Below the pieces are notes generated by a model, which was not told the origin of the DNA, did no database searches, and saw only the letters and a program-made list of their open reading frames with translations. DNA of 64,000 nt from Sphingobacteriales bacterium 44-15 (GTDB taxonomy: Bacteria > Bacteroidota > Bacteroidia > Chitinophagales > Chitinophagaceae): assembly GCA_001899685.1 (NCBI GenBank), contig MKWG01000046.1, positions 124,001-188,000 on the forward strand. Direction: 5' to 3'. Of the stretch, positions 53,200-62,245 are shown piece after piece. The position numbers and the translations under genes are program-made. How positions within the stretch are numbered: position 1 is the stretch's first letter; each line of letters starts with the position of its first letter.

Positions 53200-55479
53200 C
53201 TATTCGTAACATCTCACCTCAAATACGGCGGCAGGTGAGTTTACCGACGGGTGATCACATTCCAGTATAAGCTTTGAAGTGCTGATGGTTTTATCAAATA
53301 TTATTTCATTCCTGCTTTGGTAATTTCCTTCTTTACTGAAAATAAGATGCTTTTTATCATCATATAGCCTGTAATTCCTGATACAGAAAGGCATCACATT
53401 TTCAGGATGCGACATTAATACCGATTCCATCGGGTGGTCGAAGTCGGTATCAAATGCCAGCATTATTTTTTTTATTCCCCGGGGTGACGGCCATTGCAAT
53501 ACTAACGTGGGCTGCGGATCATTAAAATCTGCTACCCATGCATTGGGGGAGCATACAGGGCGGTTAATGCCGTTCCGTGTGTTCCCGGCGCTGAATGCGG
53601 ATATAGGGGTGTTTAGTGTAAAAGAAAGATTATGTCCAGAAGGCCTTCTTTGCGGGCACCAGAATTCAAAGCTGTCCATGCCGATGAAATCGGGTGGCTC
53701 CTGTTTGCCATAATTTGAAACCTCAGGGTTTGTGGTATTATATACCGTTACAATACCGGTGATGCGCTTATGGGAGCGGGGTACTTTTATAACAGGGTTT
53801 TTGTGCAATATCACAAACAGGTATTGTGCATCTTTGATCTGATGGTCACTTTGTAACTGCACACAATGCTTCCCGGCAATGAGTGGTATCTCAAACGAAG
53901 CAATGGTTATATCAGGAGTAAAGCTGCCTGTCCTTGAGCATAGCCTGAACTCTGCTTTTAAGGTGGTTGCCTGGTCGGCGTATGCATGCAGGCTGATGGA
54001 AGGGAGAGCACCTTTCTCAACGGGCAACATCTGCGCCATGCTCAGATCAAGGCTTTGCAACAGGTCAGTCTCTTCAAGCCCGTTCAATTGCAATGCACTG
54101 CTGGCTGTTATCTCAGCCTGTTGGGTAATATCTTCATCATCCTTCAGGCAAATGCCAGGTATATGCTGCCCTGTTTTCAACAAAGACTGCTGCAATTCCT
54201 CTATATGATTATCGTTATAAATGCCGGGCGGCATGCAATTGTATTTCTTGCATAATACGGCTGCCATTGCTACAGCCTGTGATATATAAGCACTGGTTGC
54301 CATTACTCTTGATGAGCCGAAAGCAACATGCGACGCGCTGATAATGCGGCCTGCCAAAAAAAGATTACTGATATTTTTTGAATACAAACAGCGGTATGGG
54401 ATCTGATAAACACCTTTACTATGCCACTGGTTACATCCGGGCTGATCTGAATAGATCCCGTCAGAAGGATGCAGGTCTATGCTCCATCCGCCAAAAGCAA
54501 TGGCATCGTCATGTGTGCGTTGCTCAACAATATCCTGCTGCTTCAAAATATAATCTCCCTCAAAGCGCCGGCTTTCGCGTTTGCCGGGGATCATGCCTAC
54601 CCACTCAAGCGTTAATGTAGCTGCTTCAGGGAAATTTCCTGAGTTTTTGATATAATTCCATACCCCATATACGATCTTCCAGAGCTCCCATTTTATTTTT
54701 TCCGTATCGTGCACGGTATCCATCCTGCCGCCATATTCAATCCACCAGAGTTTGCACCCGTGTTCATTCGAATTAAAGCTCCTGAATTTCGGGATCTTTG
54801 TAATATCATCCAATGCAAAGGAGGGGGCTATGAACTGAACAGGCTTGCCGGTATCTTTTGAATAAAAATATAAAGAGTGCCCGAGCAATTCTCCGTATGT
54901 GGAGGAAGGTGCAAAACGTTCACCAAACTCTTCCCGGCTTTCCGCTCCCATGCGAAATGCCGCTCCCGACAGAAATCCCACAACGCCATCGCCGGAAGCA
55001 TCGCAAAACAGGGGAGCCTTCAATATATATGCAGTTTGGTTCTGGCTGCAATAAGCGGAAAGGCTCTTAATAAGATCGGGCTGTTCCTTTTCTAAACTGT
55101 ATACTGTTGTATTGAGCAGTAAGGTGATGTTGGGTTCACTCACCACCTTATCCAGTAAAATTGTATCAAGGATCAGGGGGTTGCCTTCCGGGTTACGATA
55201 CATATTCTCCACGAGTATTTCATCTACCACACCACCTTCTCTTGCCCAGCGGTTATTATTTCCCATGTGTGATGTTGCACCCAGTATCCACAGTCGTATT
55301 TCACTGCTGGCGTTCCCGCCCAATACGCTTCTGTCGTGCGCCAGCGCTACTTTAAGCCCCTGCCGTGCCGCAGTAATTGCCGCACATATACCGGATAAGC
55401 CTCCTCCTGCTATAACAAGGTCTGCCTGTATTTCAACTAACGGAAAAGACCTGCCTTCCAAACTTTCAGACTTGATCAT
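53200..55479 (-). CDS. FAD-dependent oxidoreductase (FAD_oxidored, PF12831 type)
   Basis: A 759-residue protein without a signal peptide. The N-terminal FAD site is LVIAGGGLSGICAAITAARQGLKVALAHDRSVLGGNASSEI, the HGG/GG and GNxSxE pattern of FAD_oxidored proteins. RFEGDYILKQQDIVEQRTHDDAIAFGGWSIDLHPSDGI and the NLFLAGRIISASHVAFGSSRVMAT stretch follow. The C-terminal third is beta-rich. These are found in Bacteroidota polysaccharide loci (for example with pectin or glucuronate-type targets) and oxidise or reduce a sugar or an aglycone; the substrate is unknown. It is intracellular or periplasm-excluded, so it acts after import. Confidence 0.82.
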   Translation of the reverse strand: MIKSESLEGRSFPLVEIQADLVIAGGGLSGICAAITAARQGLKVALAHDRSVLGGNASSEIRLWILGATSHMGNNNRWAREGGVVDEILVENMYRNPEGNPLILDTILLDKVVSEPNITLLLNTTVYSLEKEQPDLIKSLSAYCSQNQTAYILKAPLFCDASGDGVVGFLSGAAFRMGAESREEFGERFAPSSTYGELLGHSLYFYSKDTGKPVQFIAPSFALDDITKIPKFRSFNSNEHGCKLWWIEYGGRMDTVHDTEKIKWELWKIVYGVWNYIKNSGNFPEAATLTLEWVGMIPGKRESRRFEGDYILKQQDIVEQRTHDDAIAFGGWSIDLHPSDGIYSDQPGCNQWHSKGVYQIPYRCLYSKNISNLFLAGRIISASHVAFGSSRVMATSAYISQAVAMAAVLCKKYNCMPPGIYNDNHIEELQQSLLKTGQHIPGICLKDDEDITQQAEITASSALQLNGLEETDLLQSLDLSMAQMLPVEKGALPSISLHAYADQATTLKAEFRLCSRTGSFTPDITIASFEIPLIAGKHCVQLQSDHQIKDAQYLFVILHKNPVIKVPRSHKRITGIVTVYNTTNPEVSNYGKQEPPDFIGMDSFEFWCPQRRPSGHNLSFTLNTPISAFSAGNTRNGINRPVCSPNAWVADFNDPQPTLVLQWPSPRGIKKIMLAFDTDFDHPMESVLMSHPENVMPFCIRNYRLYDDKKHLIFSKEGNYQSRNEIIFDKTISTSKLILECDHPSVNSPAAVFEVRCYE

Positions 55480-55512
55480 GTATATCGGTTATTGCTTTGT
55501 TTGAGTTTAATG

Positions 55513-57495
55513 CTATTGCAATTTTTTCTGCATGATGACAAATCCTCCCGGTTTTATCAATTCGATCATTGCCTGTTGAGAGGGTATGTTAACTGTAATT
55601 GTTTCCTCCTCTCCGGGCTTCAGTGTGCTGATGTCATATAGCTTTCCATTGCATCTCAATTGATAATTTTTCAAAGTATAGGACGGGAAATCTTTTCTTG
55701 CTTTAATTTTCAGCATGCTGCCATTACCTGTTTTAACAAGCTCCACCGTTGCGGGCGAAAATTCTTCCTGCCAGGCAGGATAAATGGCTCTGGGCTCCCG
55801 GTCAGGTTCCACCAATCCCCAGGGACGGTACCCGTTGGGATTTGTGCCGGGAAAACGGCTGAAATAATCGTTGTATGTCCATACGGATGCGCCAATCAGG
55901 TAATCACATTTCCTGAAATCTGCCATTGCCTTTTTTAACAGGACGATGCGATCCGCTTCGCTCTTCACGCCATCCGTTCTCCATCCGAATTCACTGATAT
56001 AAACCGGCTTGTCAGGATATAGTTTATGGATACGCTCAAGATTGTTATAATGATCTCCATAGATATTGGCGCTCACAAAATCGACATATTGTGAGGCTTC
56101 CTCTTCCGGCGCCTTAATAGTCGTTCTGAAAACATACATGCTCGCAAAAGTGATCAGCCTGCTGCTGTCAATAGATCGTACAAACCGCTTCATGTCCCTT
56201 ACCCAGGCTCTGCCTTCTTCGGTGTGCGACTTAAATTCATTGCCCACGCTGTATGCAACCAGGCAGGGATGGTTCCAGTCACGTTCAACCATTTCACGCA
56301 TCTGCGATTGAAACTTGCGGCGCATCATAGTGTCGCTCATCTGTGCGGGCGACATATGCCAGTTGCCGGCTTCTTCTATGATCAGTAAACCGTGCTCGTC
56401 GGCCCAATCCAATAAATACTCAGCAACAGGATAGTGATTGATACGCGAAAGCTCCATACCCCCTCTTTTTATCAGATCAAGGTCTTTATCCAATACCTCT
56501 TTGGGATCCATCGAACCATAGCCGGGATAATCCAAAGGTCTGTTGCAGCCGCCCATTTTAATGGCTTCACCATTCAGCAATAGTTGCGTGCCTTTTACTT
56601 CTACTTTTCTTATGCCGAACCTGGTTTGCAGGGTGTCCGAGGCAATGGAGACCTGCGCTGTATATAAATTCGGCTCGTCCGTGCTCCAGAGCTTTACATC
56701 TTTTGCCGGGAGCGCGCCGGTGATGTCGGCTGTAATAGACTGACCCGCTGCAACAGCAATCGGTACCGGTTTGAATACAAAGCCGGGTGTTTTGTCTTTA
56801 TTTTTTATTGAAAGGCTTACGACTGTTTTTTGCGTGGCTGCTGACGTGTTTTTAAGGAATGCTTTGAGCCTGACCGTTGCATTGCCTTTTTCAAGATTAG
56901 GCTCCGCAACGATCTTTACTTTTTCTATATACAGGTCTGGTCTTGTGATAAGGTGAACCGGTCTTGTAAGCCCGCCGTAGTTGATCCACGGGAACATCTG
57001 CGACGAGTTGGATCTGGCAACATCATCGCTTGCCCTGGCGCCGGGGATGGTAGTGGTATCCCATGCATTGTCTACCATTATTGCCAGTACATTAGTATCC
57101 CGTTGCTGGGCAGTGATATCAAATTCGAATGGCGTATACCCTCCCTCATGTTCGCCTACCATTATGCCGTTGAGCCATATTTTACATTTATAAAAGATCG
57201 CGTCGAATTTCAGGGAAGTATGTCTTTGCGCAGAGGCAACAGACGTGAATTTTTTAAAATACCATGCTTTTCCGGTATAGAACATGTAGCGCGGATCAAC
57301 GGAAAAACAGTGAGGAACGGTTACCGCATCAAATGATGATGAATTAAAATTTTCATCAAACCAATTCCATTCTTCTCCCGCCTTAACAGGGTCTATGGCA
57401 AACTTCCAGTCGCCGTTAAGACTGTAATCTGTGGTAGGCTGGGATTTTACCAACAAAGGGAACAGTAATGTGAAAACAATAGAAATATATTTCAT
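55513..57495 (-). CDS. Glycoside hydrolase family 2 (beta-glucuronidase/galactosidase-like)
   Basis: A 660-residue secreted GH2 enzyme from the ATG at 57495 (MKYISIVFTLLFPLLVKSQP, signal peptide). The jelly-roll N domain (LNGDWKFAIDP) is followed by an immunoglobulin-like domain and the TIM barrel. The acid/base is E420 in YSVGNEFKS and the nucleophile is E502 in YISEFGWRTDG, giving the retaining mechanism. GNEFKSHTEEGRAW is more beta-glucuronidase-like than lacZ-like. It cleaves a terminal beta-glycoside (beta-glucuronide or beta-galactoside) from the operon's substrate. Specificity is inference. Confidence 0.85.
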   Translation of the reverse strand: MKYISIVFTLLFPLLVKSQPTTDYSLNGDWKFAIDPVKAGEEWNWFDENFNSSSFDAVTVPHCFSVDPRYMFYTGKAWYFKKFTSVASAQRHTSLKFDAIFYKCKIWLNGIMVGEHEGGYTPFEFDITAQQRDTNVLAIMVDNAWDTTTIPGARASDDVARSNSSQMFPWINYGGLTRPVHLITRPDLYIEKVKIVAEPNLEKGNATVRLKAFLKNTSAATQKTVVSLSIKNKDKTPGFVFKPVPIAVAAGQSITADITGALPAKDVKLWSTDEPNLYTAQVSIASDTLQTRFGIRKVEVKGTQLLLNGEAIKMGGCNRPLDYPGYGSMDPKEVLDKDLDLIKRGGMELSRINHYPVAEYLLDWADEHGLLIIEEAGNWHMSPAQMSDTMMRRKFQSQMREMVERDWNHPCLVAYSVGNEFKSHTEEGRAWVRDMKRFVRSIDSSRLITFASMYVFRTTIKAPEEEASQYVDFVSANIYGDHYNNLERIHKLYPDKPVYISEFGWRTDGVKSEADRIVLLKKAMADFRKCDYLIGASVWTYNDYFSRFPGTNPNGYRPWGLVEPDREPRAIYPAWQEEFSPATVELVKTGNGSMLKIKARKDFPSYTLKNYQLRCNGKLYDISTLKPGEEETITVNIPSQQAMIELIKPGGFVIMQKKLQ

Positions 57496-57512
57496 TATAA
57501 TTTTTTTCAGCC

Positions 57513-59000
57513 TTATTTCCAATCAGGGTTTTGTTCCAGCTTAGGGTTGGCATCCACTTCTTCCTGCGGAATGGGAAAATACTTATTTTTAGCCTGCACT
57601 GTGCGTTCGGGGTATACATCATTTACTGCAGCAGGTATTACCGTCAGAAATTTACCGGTGCGGGTCAGGTCATACCAGCGATCTCCTTCAGCAAAAAATT
57701 CCCGGGAACGTTCCTGCAAAACAGCATCAATAAAAGCATCCTGACCGAGTCCTGACTCCAGGTCGGGTAGGCCTGCCCTGCTCCGTATAGCATTGATATA
57801 ATTGTAAGCTGTAGTGGTAGCTCCATTGAGATGCGCTTCTGCTTCAGCAGCGATAAGATACATATCCGGGAGCCTGAATATAGGAATATTGCAGATTGCT
57901 CCTATTGAGGATACGGGATCCTGGTATTTTTTTATCAGCACTCCCTGCGTAGAGATGGGAGTGATGTTTGCCTGGTGCACAATATTACCACTCCTGTTGA
58001 TATAGGTAGTATCCAATAATTGCCTTCTCTTATCTGCAGGATCGAATGAATCAAAAAAGGATTGATATGCAAACATAGAACCATAGGAGGTGAGCGCATA
58101 TTCTTTGCCGGCACTTCCGGGAGGTCCGCAAAGTCCAACGAGCTGGTGCGATCTGCCGGGAGAAATAGGATCCACTTCATACGCCCACATATTTTCTATA
58201 CGCGCCGCATCTTCTTTATCATACCGGTATACATCCATAACATCAGTCATCAAAGCGTATTTGCCGGAACCGATCACCGACTGAGCTTTTTGTAAAGCAG
58301 TAGGCCAGTCTTCGTTATACAAAGCCGCTTTGGCATACAGGGCATCCACCACTTCTTTTGAGGGACGTCCTTTGTCTACCGCGGGATAAGATGGTAATCC
58401 TGCAGCGGCAGCTATATCAAGGTCGCTATATATCTGATGATATACTTCAGCCTTGGTGCTCTTGGCGGTATAGGCGTCGTTGAGCGAAGAGCTGGGTGTT
58501 GTTTTTACCGGCACGTCGCCAAAATTCTTTGCCAGCATCCAGTAAAAAAATGCACGCAGGAAATAGGCTTCGCCAATGATCTGCTTTTTGCGCGTTTCAT
58601 CCATTACTGCATCGGGCAGCTTGCTGATGATCCAGTTCGCCTTCTCAATACCGCTGTAAGCAGATGTCCATATCTGCCAGGGTGATTCATTGATACGGCC
58701 ATTGCTGCGGAAAGCGGTATAAAAAGGATCATAGCTAAACAGGGTAAGCGTGTTCCTTCCCACCACTGCGCGCGGGTAGGTCTGATCATTACTGAAATCA
58801 CTTGCCATTGTTGCGGCAGGCCCGGAATACATATCTGCAAGAGGACCATATACGGCTATAATGGCCTTTTCCGCATCAGAAGCTGTTTTATAGAATGTCT
58901 CCGTAAAAGCGGAGGAATACACTGTTTCTTTTTTTACGCAGGAATAAAAACCGCTTACTGCCAGTAATAGCCATGCGATATTCTTTATTTTTATTTTCAT
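57513..59000 (-). CDS. SusD/RagB family nutrient-binding outer-membrane lipoprotein
   Basis: A 495-residue SusD homologue with lipobox signal (LLLAVSGFYSC). The TPR-like alpha-helical body has the usual N-terminal SusD-like segment (FTETFYKTASDAEKAIIAVYGPLADM), ANWIISKLPDAVMDE and AYFLRAFFYWMLAKNFGDVPV, and the C-terminal RSREFFAEGDRWYDLTRTGK that is diagnostic of RagB/SusD. It binds the glycan at the cell surface as the lid of the SusC barrel, which is encoded 10 bp upstream. The GH2 start follows 17 bases later, so the genes form one operon. Confidence 0.95.
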   Translation of the reverse strand: MKIKIKNIAWLLLAVSGFYSCVKKETVYSSAFTETFYKTASDAEKAIIAVYGPLADMYSGPAATMASDFSNDQTYPRAVVGRNTLTLFSYDPFYTAFRSNGRINESPWQIWTSAYSGIEKANWIISKLPDAVMDETRKKQIIGEAYFLRAFFYWMLAKNFGDVPVKTTPSSSLNDAYTAKSTKAEVYHQIYSDLDIAAAAGLPSYPAVDKGRPSKEVVDALYAKAALYNEDWPTALQKAQSVIGSGKYALMTDVMDVYRYDKEDAARIENMWAYEVDPISPGRSHQLVGLCGPPGSAGKEYALTSYGSMFAYQSFFDSFDPADKRRQLLDTTYINRSGNIVHQANITPISTQGVLIKKYQDPVSSIGAICNIPIFRLPDMYLIAAEAEAHLNGATTTAYNYINAIRSRAGLPDLESGLGQDAFIDAVLQERSREFFAEGDRWYDLTRTGKFLTVIPAAVNDVYPERTVQAKNKYFPIPQEEVDANPKLEQNPDWK

Positions 59001-59010
59001 GATAATTTTC

Positions 59011-62000
59011 TTAAAAGGTTAATTGAACGCCACCTAAAAAAGTCCGTGCCTGCGGATATACGAGATTGTCTACCCCTATTACTGTATTGGATCCAGCATA
59101 GGTGTTTACTTCAGGATCAAACCCGCTGTATTTGGTAACCGTAAAAAGGTTGTTGCCGCTGATGTATATTCTGAGGTTGTATATACCTTTCATCTTCGGT
59201 AGCGTATACCCGATAGTGATATTTTTACAACGCAGATATGACCCGTCCTCAATAGGATTGTTGGTGATGGGTAGACGCCCTCCCTGGAACCCGCTTACGT
59301 ACTCATTGCTGGGATTAGTAGGCGACCACCTGTCGGCAAGCCCTTTGAACATATTACGCTGCCCCAGAGGCATCTCAAACGACAGGCGGGCGGCATTATA
59401 AATATCATTTCCCTGTGTGCCCGAAAAGAATGCGCTGAAATCGAAATGCTTATAGGATAAGCTGGTGGAGAAGCCGTAAATAAAATCAGGATTGGGATTG
59501 CCGGTAATAACCTGGTCGTCAGAATTGATCACATTGTCCTTATTGATATCCTTCACCTTATAGCCACCGGTCCGTCCATCATAACCAGGTACAATGACGT
59601 CGCCTGTCTGATTGATGCCATCAAACACATAGGTTTTGAACAGCGCCAGCGGCTCGCCAACTTTTAAGATGGTATAGGCAGTGATAAACCTTTCATCCGT
59701 AACCCCGCCGTCAAGATCAAGTACCTTATTCCTGTTGAAAGTGATATTGCCGGATATATTCCATTTTAATGCCTTGTCAAGTATGCGGGCATTGGCAGAA
59801 AATTCGAACCCTTTGTTTTGCAGTGAAGCAAAATTGCCTGTTATACTGGTATACCCTGAGCTCAGCGGCAGCGTTAATACATACAGTAGGTCGTCTGTTT
59901 TCTTGAAATAATATTCTGCTGTAGCAGATATCCTGTTGTTCAGCAAAGAGATATCAATACCAATATTGGTTTGCGCAGATTTCTCCCACCTAAGGTCAGG
60001 GTTGGCAATGCCTGTAGGATTAATACCTGTCTGGTAAGCATGGTTGATATTATAATTGCTTCCTGTAGCGGCTACAAGCGGTAATGACTGGTAAGGTGAG
60101 ATGCCCCCGGCGTTACCCGTTATACCATAGCTGGCGCGCAGCTTAAGATCAGATATCCAGGATATATCTTTTACAAATTCTTCTTCGCTTATACGCCAGG
60201 CAGCAGCCACTGCAGGAAATACACCATACTTATTGTTCGCCCCAAATTTGCTGGAACCGTCAATACGGGCGGTGGCATCCAGGAAATATTTGTCTTTGAA
60301 CCCATAGTTGATACGCACCATATAGGATTCCAGTTGCTCCTTGGAGCGGGAGCTTGATATTGTATGTGTAAGCGCTAACTGCAACGCTTCATTTTTGGTA
60401 ACATCATTCGGAAAGCCACTGGCATTGATCGTATTGGCATTCGACATCTCCACCTGTGTGGCATATACCGCTGTAGCTTTAAAGGAATGATCGTCTCCAA
60501 ACTGTGTACTGTAAGTAAGCATGCTCTCATGTAGCAGCGCGGTATAATTGGAGTTTACCTTTGAGGCAGACCCCGAATTGTCGTTCAGGTCGCGGGTGCT
60601 GATGATTGACCTGGGAGAGTAGGTGTTTTGAAGGCTGCTTTGAATATCTGCATTAAATGAAGCGCGGTAGGTCAGCCCCCGGGCTATAGTAGCAGAACCA
60701 TAAATATTGATCAGGTTTCGTTTTATGGCAAGCTGGTTGAACACGGAAGCCAGTCCCAGAGGGTTGGTCACTTCCCTGTAGCGCCCGTCTTCCTGTTCGC
60801 CAAACGGGAAGATGGTGCCGTCATCACGATACGGTTTCAACAGCGGGGGAGCGCCTATAGCTGCGCCTAATATACTGGCCGTTACCACCGAAGCATCTCC
60901 GATGGTAGCAGAGCCTGTAGTAATGCCATCATTTATGGAATAGCTCCCCAATACGCTTGTTCCCACTTTCAGCCAGTCCGAAATTTTGTGATCAAGGTTC
61001 AGGCGGTAAGAATAACGCTTAAAATCTGAGTTAATAATAATGCCATCCTGGTCAAAATAATTGAGCGACATGGCAAGCTGTGTCTTTTCATTGCCGCCAT
61101 TAATAGACAACTGGTGGTTTTGTACGGGCGCCTTTCTGAAGATTAGCTTTTGCCAGTTTACACCTTCTCCTAAAGATGCAGGATCTGCATAATAATTGTT
61201 TTTAAATACTTCATTTTCGAGCTGTGCAAATTCGGCCGCATTCAATACATCGAGGGTTTTTGTAACGCTTTGTGTTCCGTAATAGCTGTCAAGCATCACG
61301 CGTGTAGCGCCGGATTTCCCTCTTTTGGTGGTGATCAAAACAACGCCATTGGCTGCTCTTGCACCATATATAGCAGATGCGGAAGCGTCTTTTAACACTT
61401 CAACGGATTCAATGTCATTAGGGTTAATGGTAGACAGCGGGCTTACGCTGGTGATACCGCCACCATTTGAGATCTGGATGCCGTCTATTACGTACAGCGG
61501 CTCTGATGCGCCATTGATAGAATTGGTGCCCCTGATCCTTACGCTGATATTTCCTCCCGGGGCACCGGAGTTCTGACTGATCTGCACGCCGGATACACGC
61601 GCCTGAAGTCCCTGGGCTACGTTGGCTACAGGAGTTTGCACAAGGTCTGCTGCTTTTACGGAAGCAATGGAACCGGTGACAGAAGCCTTACGCTGGGTGC
61701 CATATCCTACCACTACCACATCGGAGAGTTGTGTGGCATCCTTGAGGAGCGTAATAGTAGGTGATGCTTCACCGTTCAGGGCTATTTCCTGCGTGGTATA
61801 CCCTGTAAAAGAAACAACCAGCGTGGCATTCGGAGGCACTCTTCTTAAAGTGAATTGTCCGTTGCCGGCGGTGGCGGTGGAAATACGGGCATTTTTTACA
61901 CTGACCGTTGCCCCGCCGAGAGGACTGCCTTCATCTGACAGGATCTTTCCTGTAACAGTTAAAAGATCCTGCTGTGCCCGCAGTGCCGGCATCAGTGCGG

Positions 62001-62070
62001 GAGAAAACATCATAAGCAAAATAAACAGTGGGAAAATAAGTCGGCGTGCGTTTTTTCTTTTCTCGTTCAT
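59011..62070 (-). CDS. SusC/RagA TonB-dependent outer-membrane transporter
   Basis: A 1019-residue SusC-type receptor from the ATG at 62070 (MNEKRKNARRLIFPLF); the frame extends 23 codons further and is not used. After the signal peptide (PALRAQ) is the CarboxypepD_reg-like domain (VTGKILSDEGSPLGGATVSVKN), then the plug with the TonB box-like and SusC hallmark VVVVGYGTQRKASVTGSI and SIYGARAANGVVLITTKRG-type stretch, and a 22-strand barrel. There is no N-terminal STN domain, so an anti-sigma partner is not expected; regulation is probably by the divergent LacI-type protein. It imports oligosaccharides with SusD. Confidence 0.95.
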   Translation of the reverse strand: MNEKRKNARRLIFPLFILLMMFSPALMPALRAQQDLLTVTGKILSDEGSPLGGATVSVKNARISTATAGNGQFTLRRVPPNATLVVSFTGYTTQEIALNGEASPTITLLKDATQLSDVVVVGYGTQRKASVTGSIASVKAADLVQTPVANVAQGLQARVSGVQISQNSGAPGGNISVRIRGTNSINGASEPLYVIDGIQISNGGGITSVSPLSTINPNDIESVEVLKDASASAIYGARAANGVVLITTKRGKSGATRVMLDSYYGTQSVTKTLDVLNAAEFAQLENEVFKNNYYADPASLGEGVNWQKLIFRKAPVQNHQLSINGGNEKTQLAMSLNYFDQDGIIINSDFKRYSYRLNLDHKISDWLKVGTSVLGSYSINDGITTGSATIGDASVVTASILGAAIGAPPLLKPYRDDGTIFPFGEQEDGRYREVTNPLGLASVFNQLAIKRNLINIYGSATIARGLTYRASFNADIQSSLQNTYSPRSIISTRDLNDNSGSASKVNSNYTALLHESMLTYSTQFGDDHSFKATAVYATQVEMSNANTINASGFPNDVTKNEALQLALTHTISSSRSKEQLESYMVRINYGFKDKYFLDATARIDGSSKFGANNKYGVFPAVAAAWRISEEEFVKDISWISDLKLRASYGITGNAGGISPYQSLPLVAATGSNYNINHAYQTGINPTGIANPDLRWEKSAQTNIGIDISLLNNRISATAEYYFKKTDDLLYVLTLPLSSGYTSITGNFASLQNKGFEFSANARILDKALKWNISGNITFNRNKVLDLDGGVTDERFITAYTILKVGEPLALFKTYVFDGINQTGDVIVPGYDGRTGGYKVKDINKDNVINSDDQVITGNPNPDFIYGFSTSLSYKHFDFSAFFSGTQGNDIYNAARLSFEMPLGQRNMFKGLADRWSPTNPSNEYVSGFQGGRLPITNNPIEDGSYLRCKNITIGYTLPKMKGIYNLRIYISGNNLFTVTKYSGFDPEVNTYAGSNTVIGVDNLVYPQARTFLGGVQLTF

Positions 62071-62146
62071 GCAAGCAATTTTTATGAATTGATAAGTATT
62101 GGTCGGGGCAATATTATGATAACATTCAGGCAGGATCAACAGGTGA

Positions 62147-62186
62147 GCAAACGAAAACTATTGCAAACGATACCGCAAACGATACC
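62147..62186. promoter_or_regulatory. Candidate LacI-type operator half-sites between susC and its regulator
   Basis: Two exact tandem copies of GCAAACGATACC (62163-62174 and 62175-62186) and an earlier GCAAACGA at 62147-62154. GCAAACG is the half-site type typical of LacI/PurR operators. The position in the divergent spacer suits control of both the SusC operon and the regulator. Confidence 0.6.
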
Positions 62187-62206
62187 GATAGTTAGTAATT
62201 TTACAG

Positions 62207-62214
62207 TAGGTTTG
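62207..62214 (+). promoter_or_regulatory. -7 promoter box for the LacI-type gene (TAGGTTTG)
   Basis: An exact TAnnTTTG match 31 bases before the ATG at 62246. It lies just downstream of the operator-like repeats, so binding there could also autoregulate the gene. It supports the long start that includes the zinc ribbon. Confidence 0.5.
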
Positions 62215-62245
62215 ACAACCCAAACAAAACAGCCATTTATTATAC

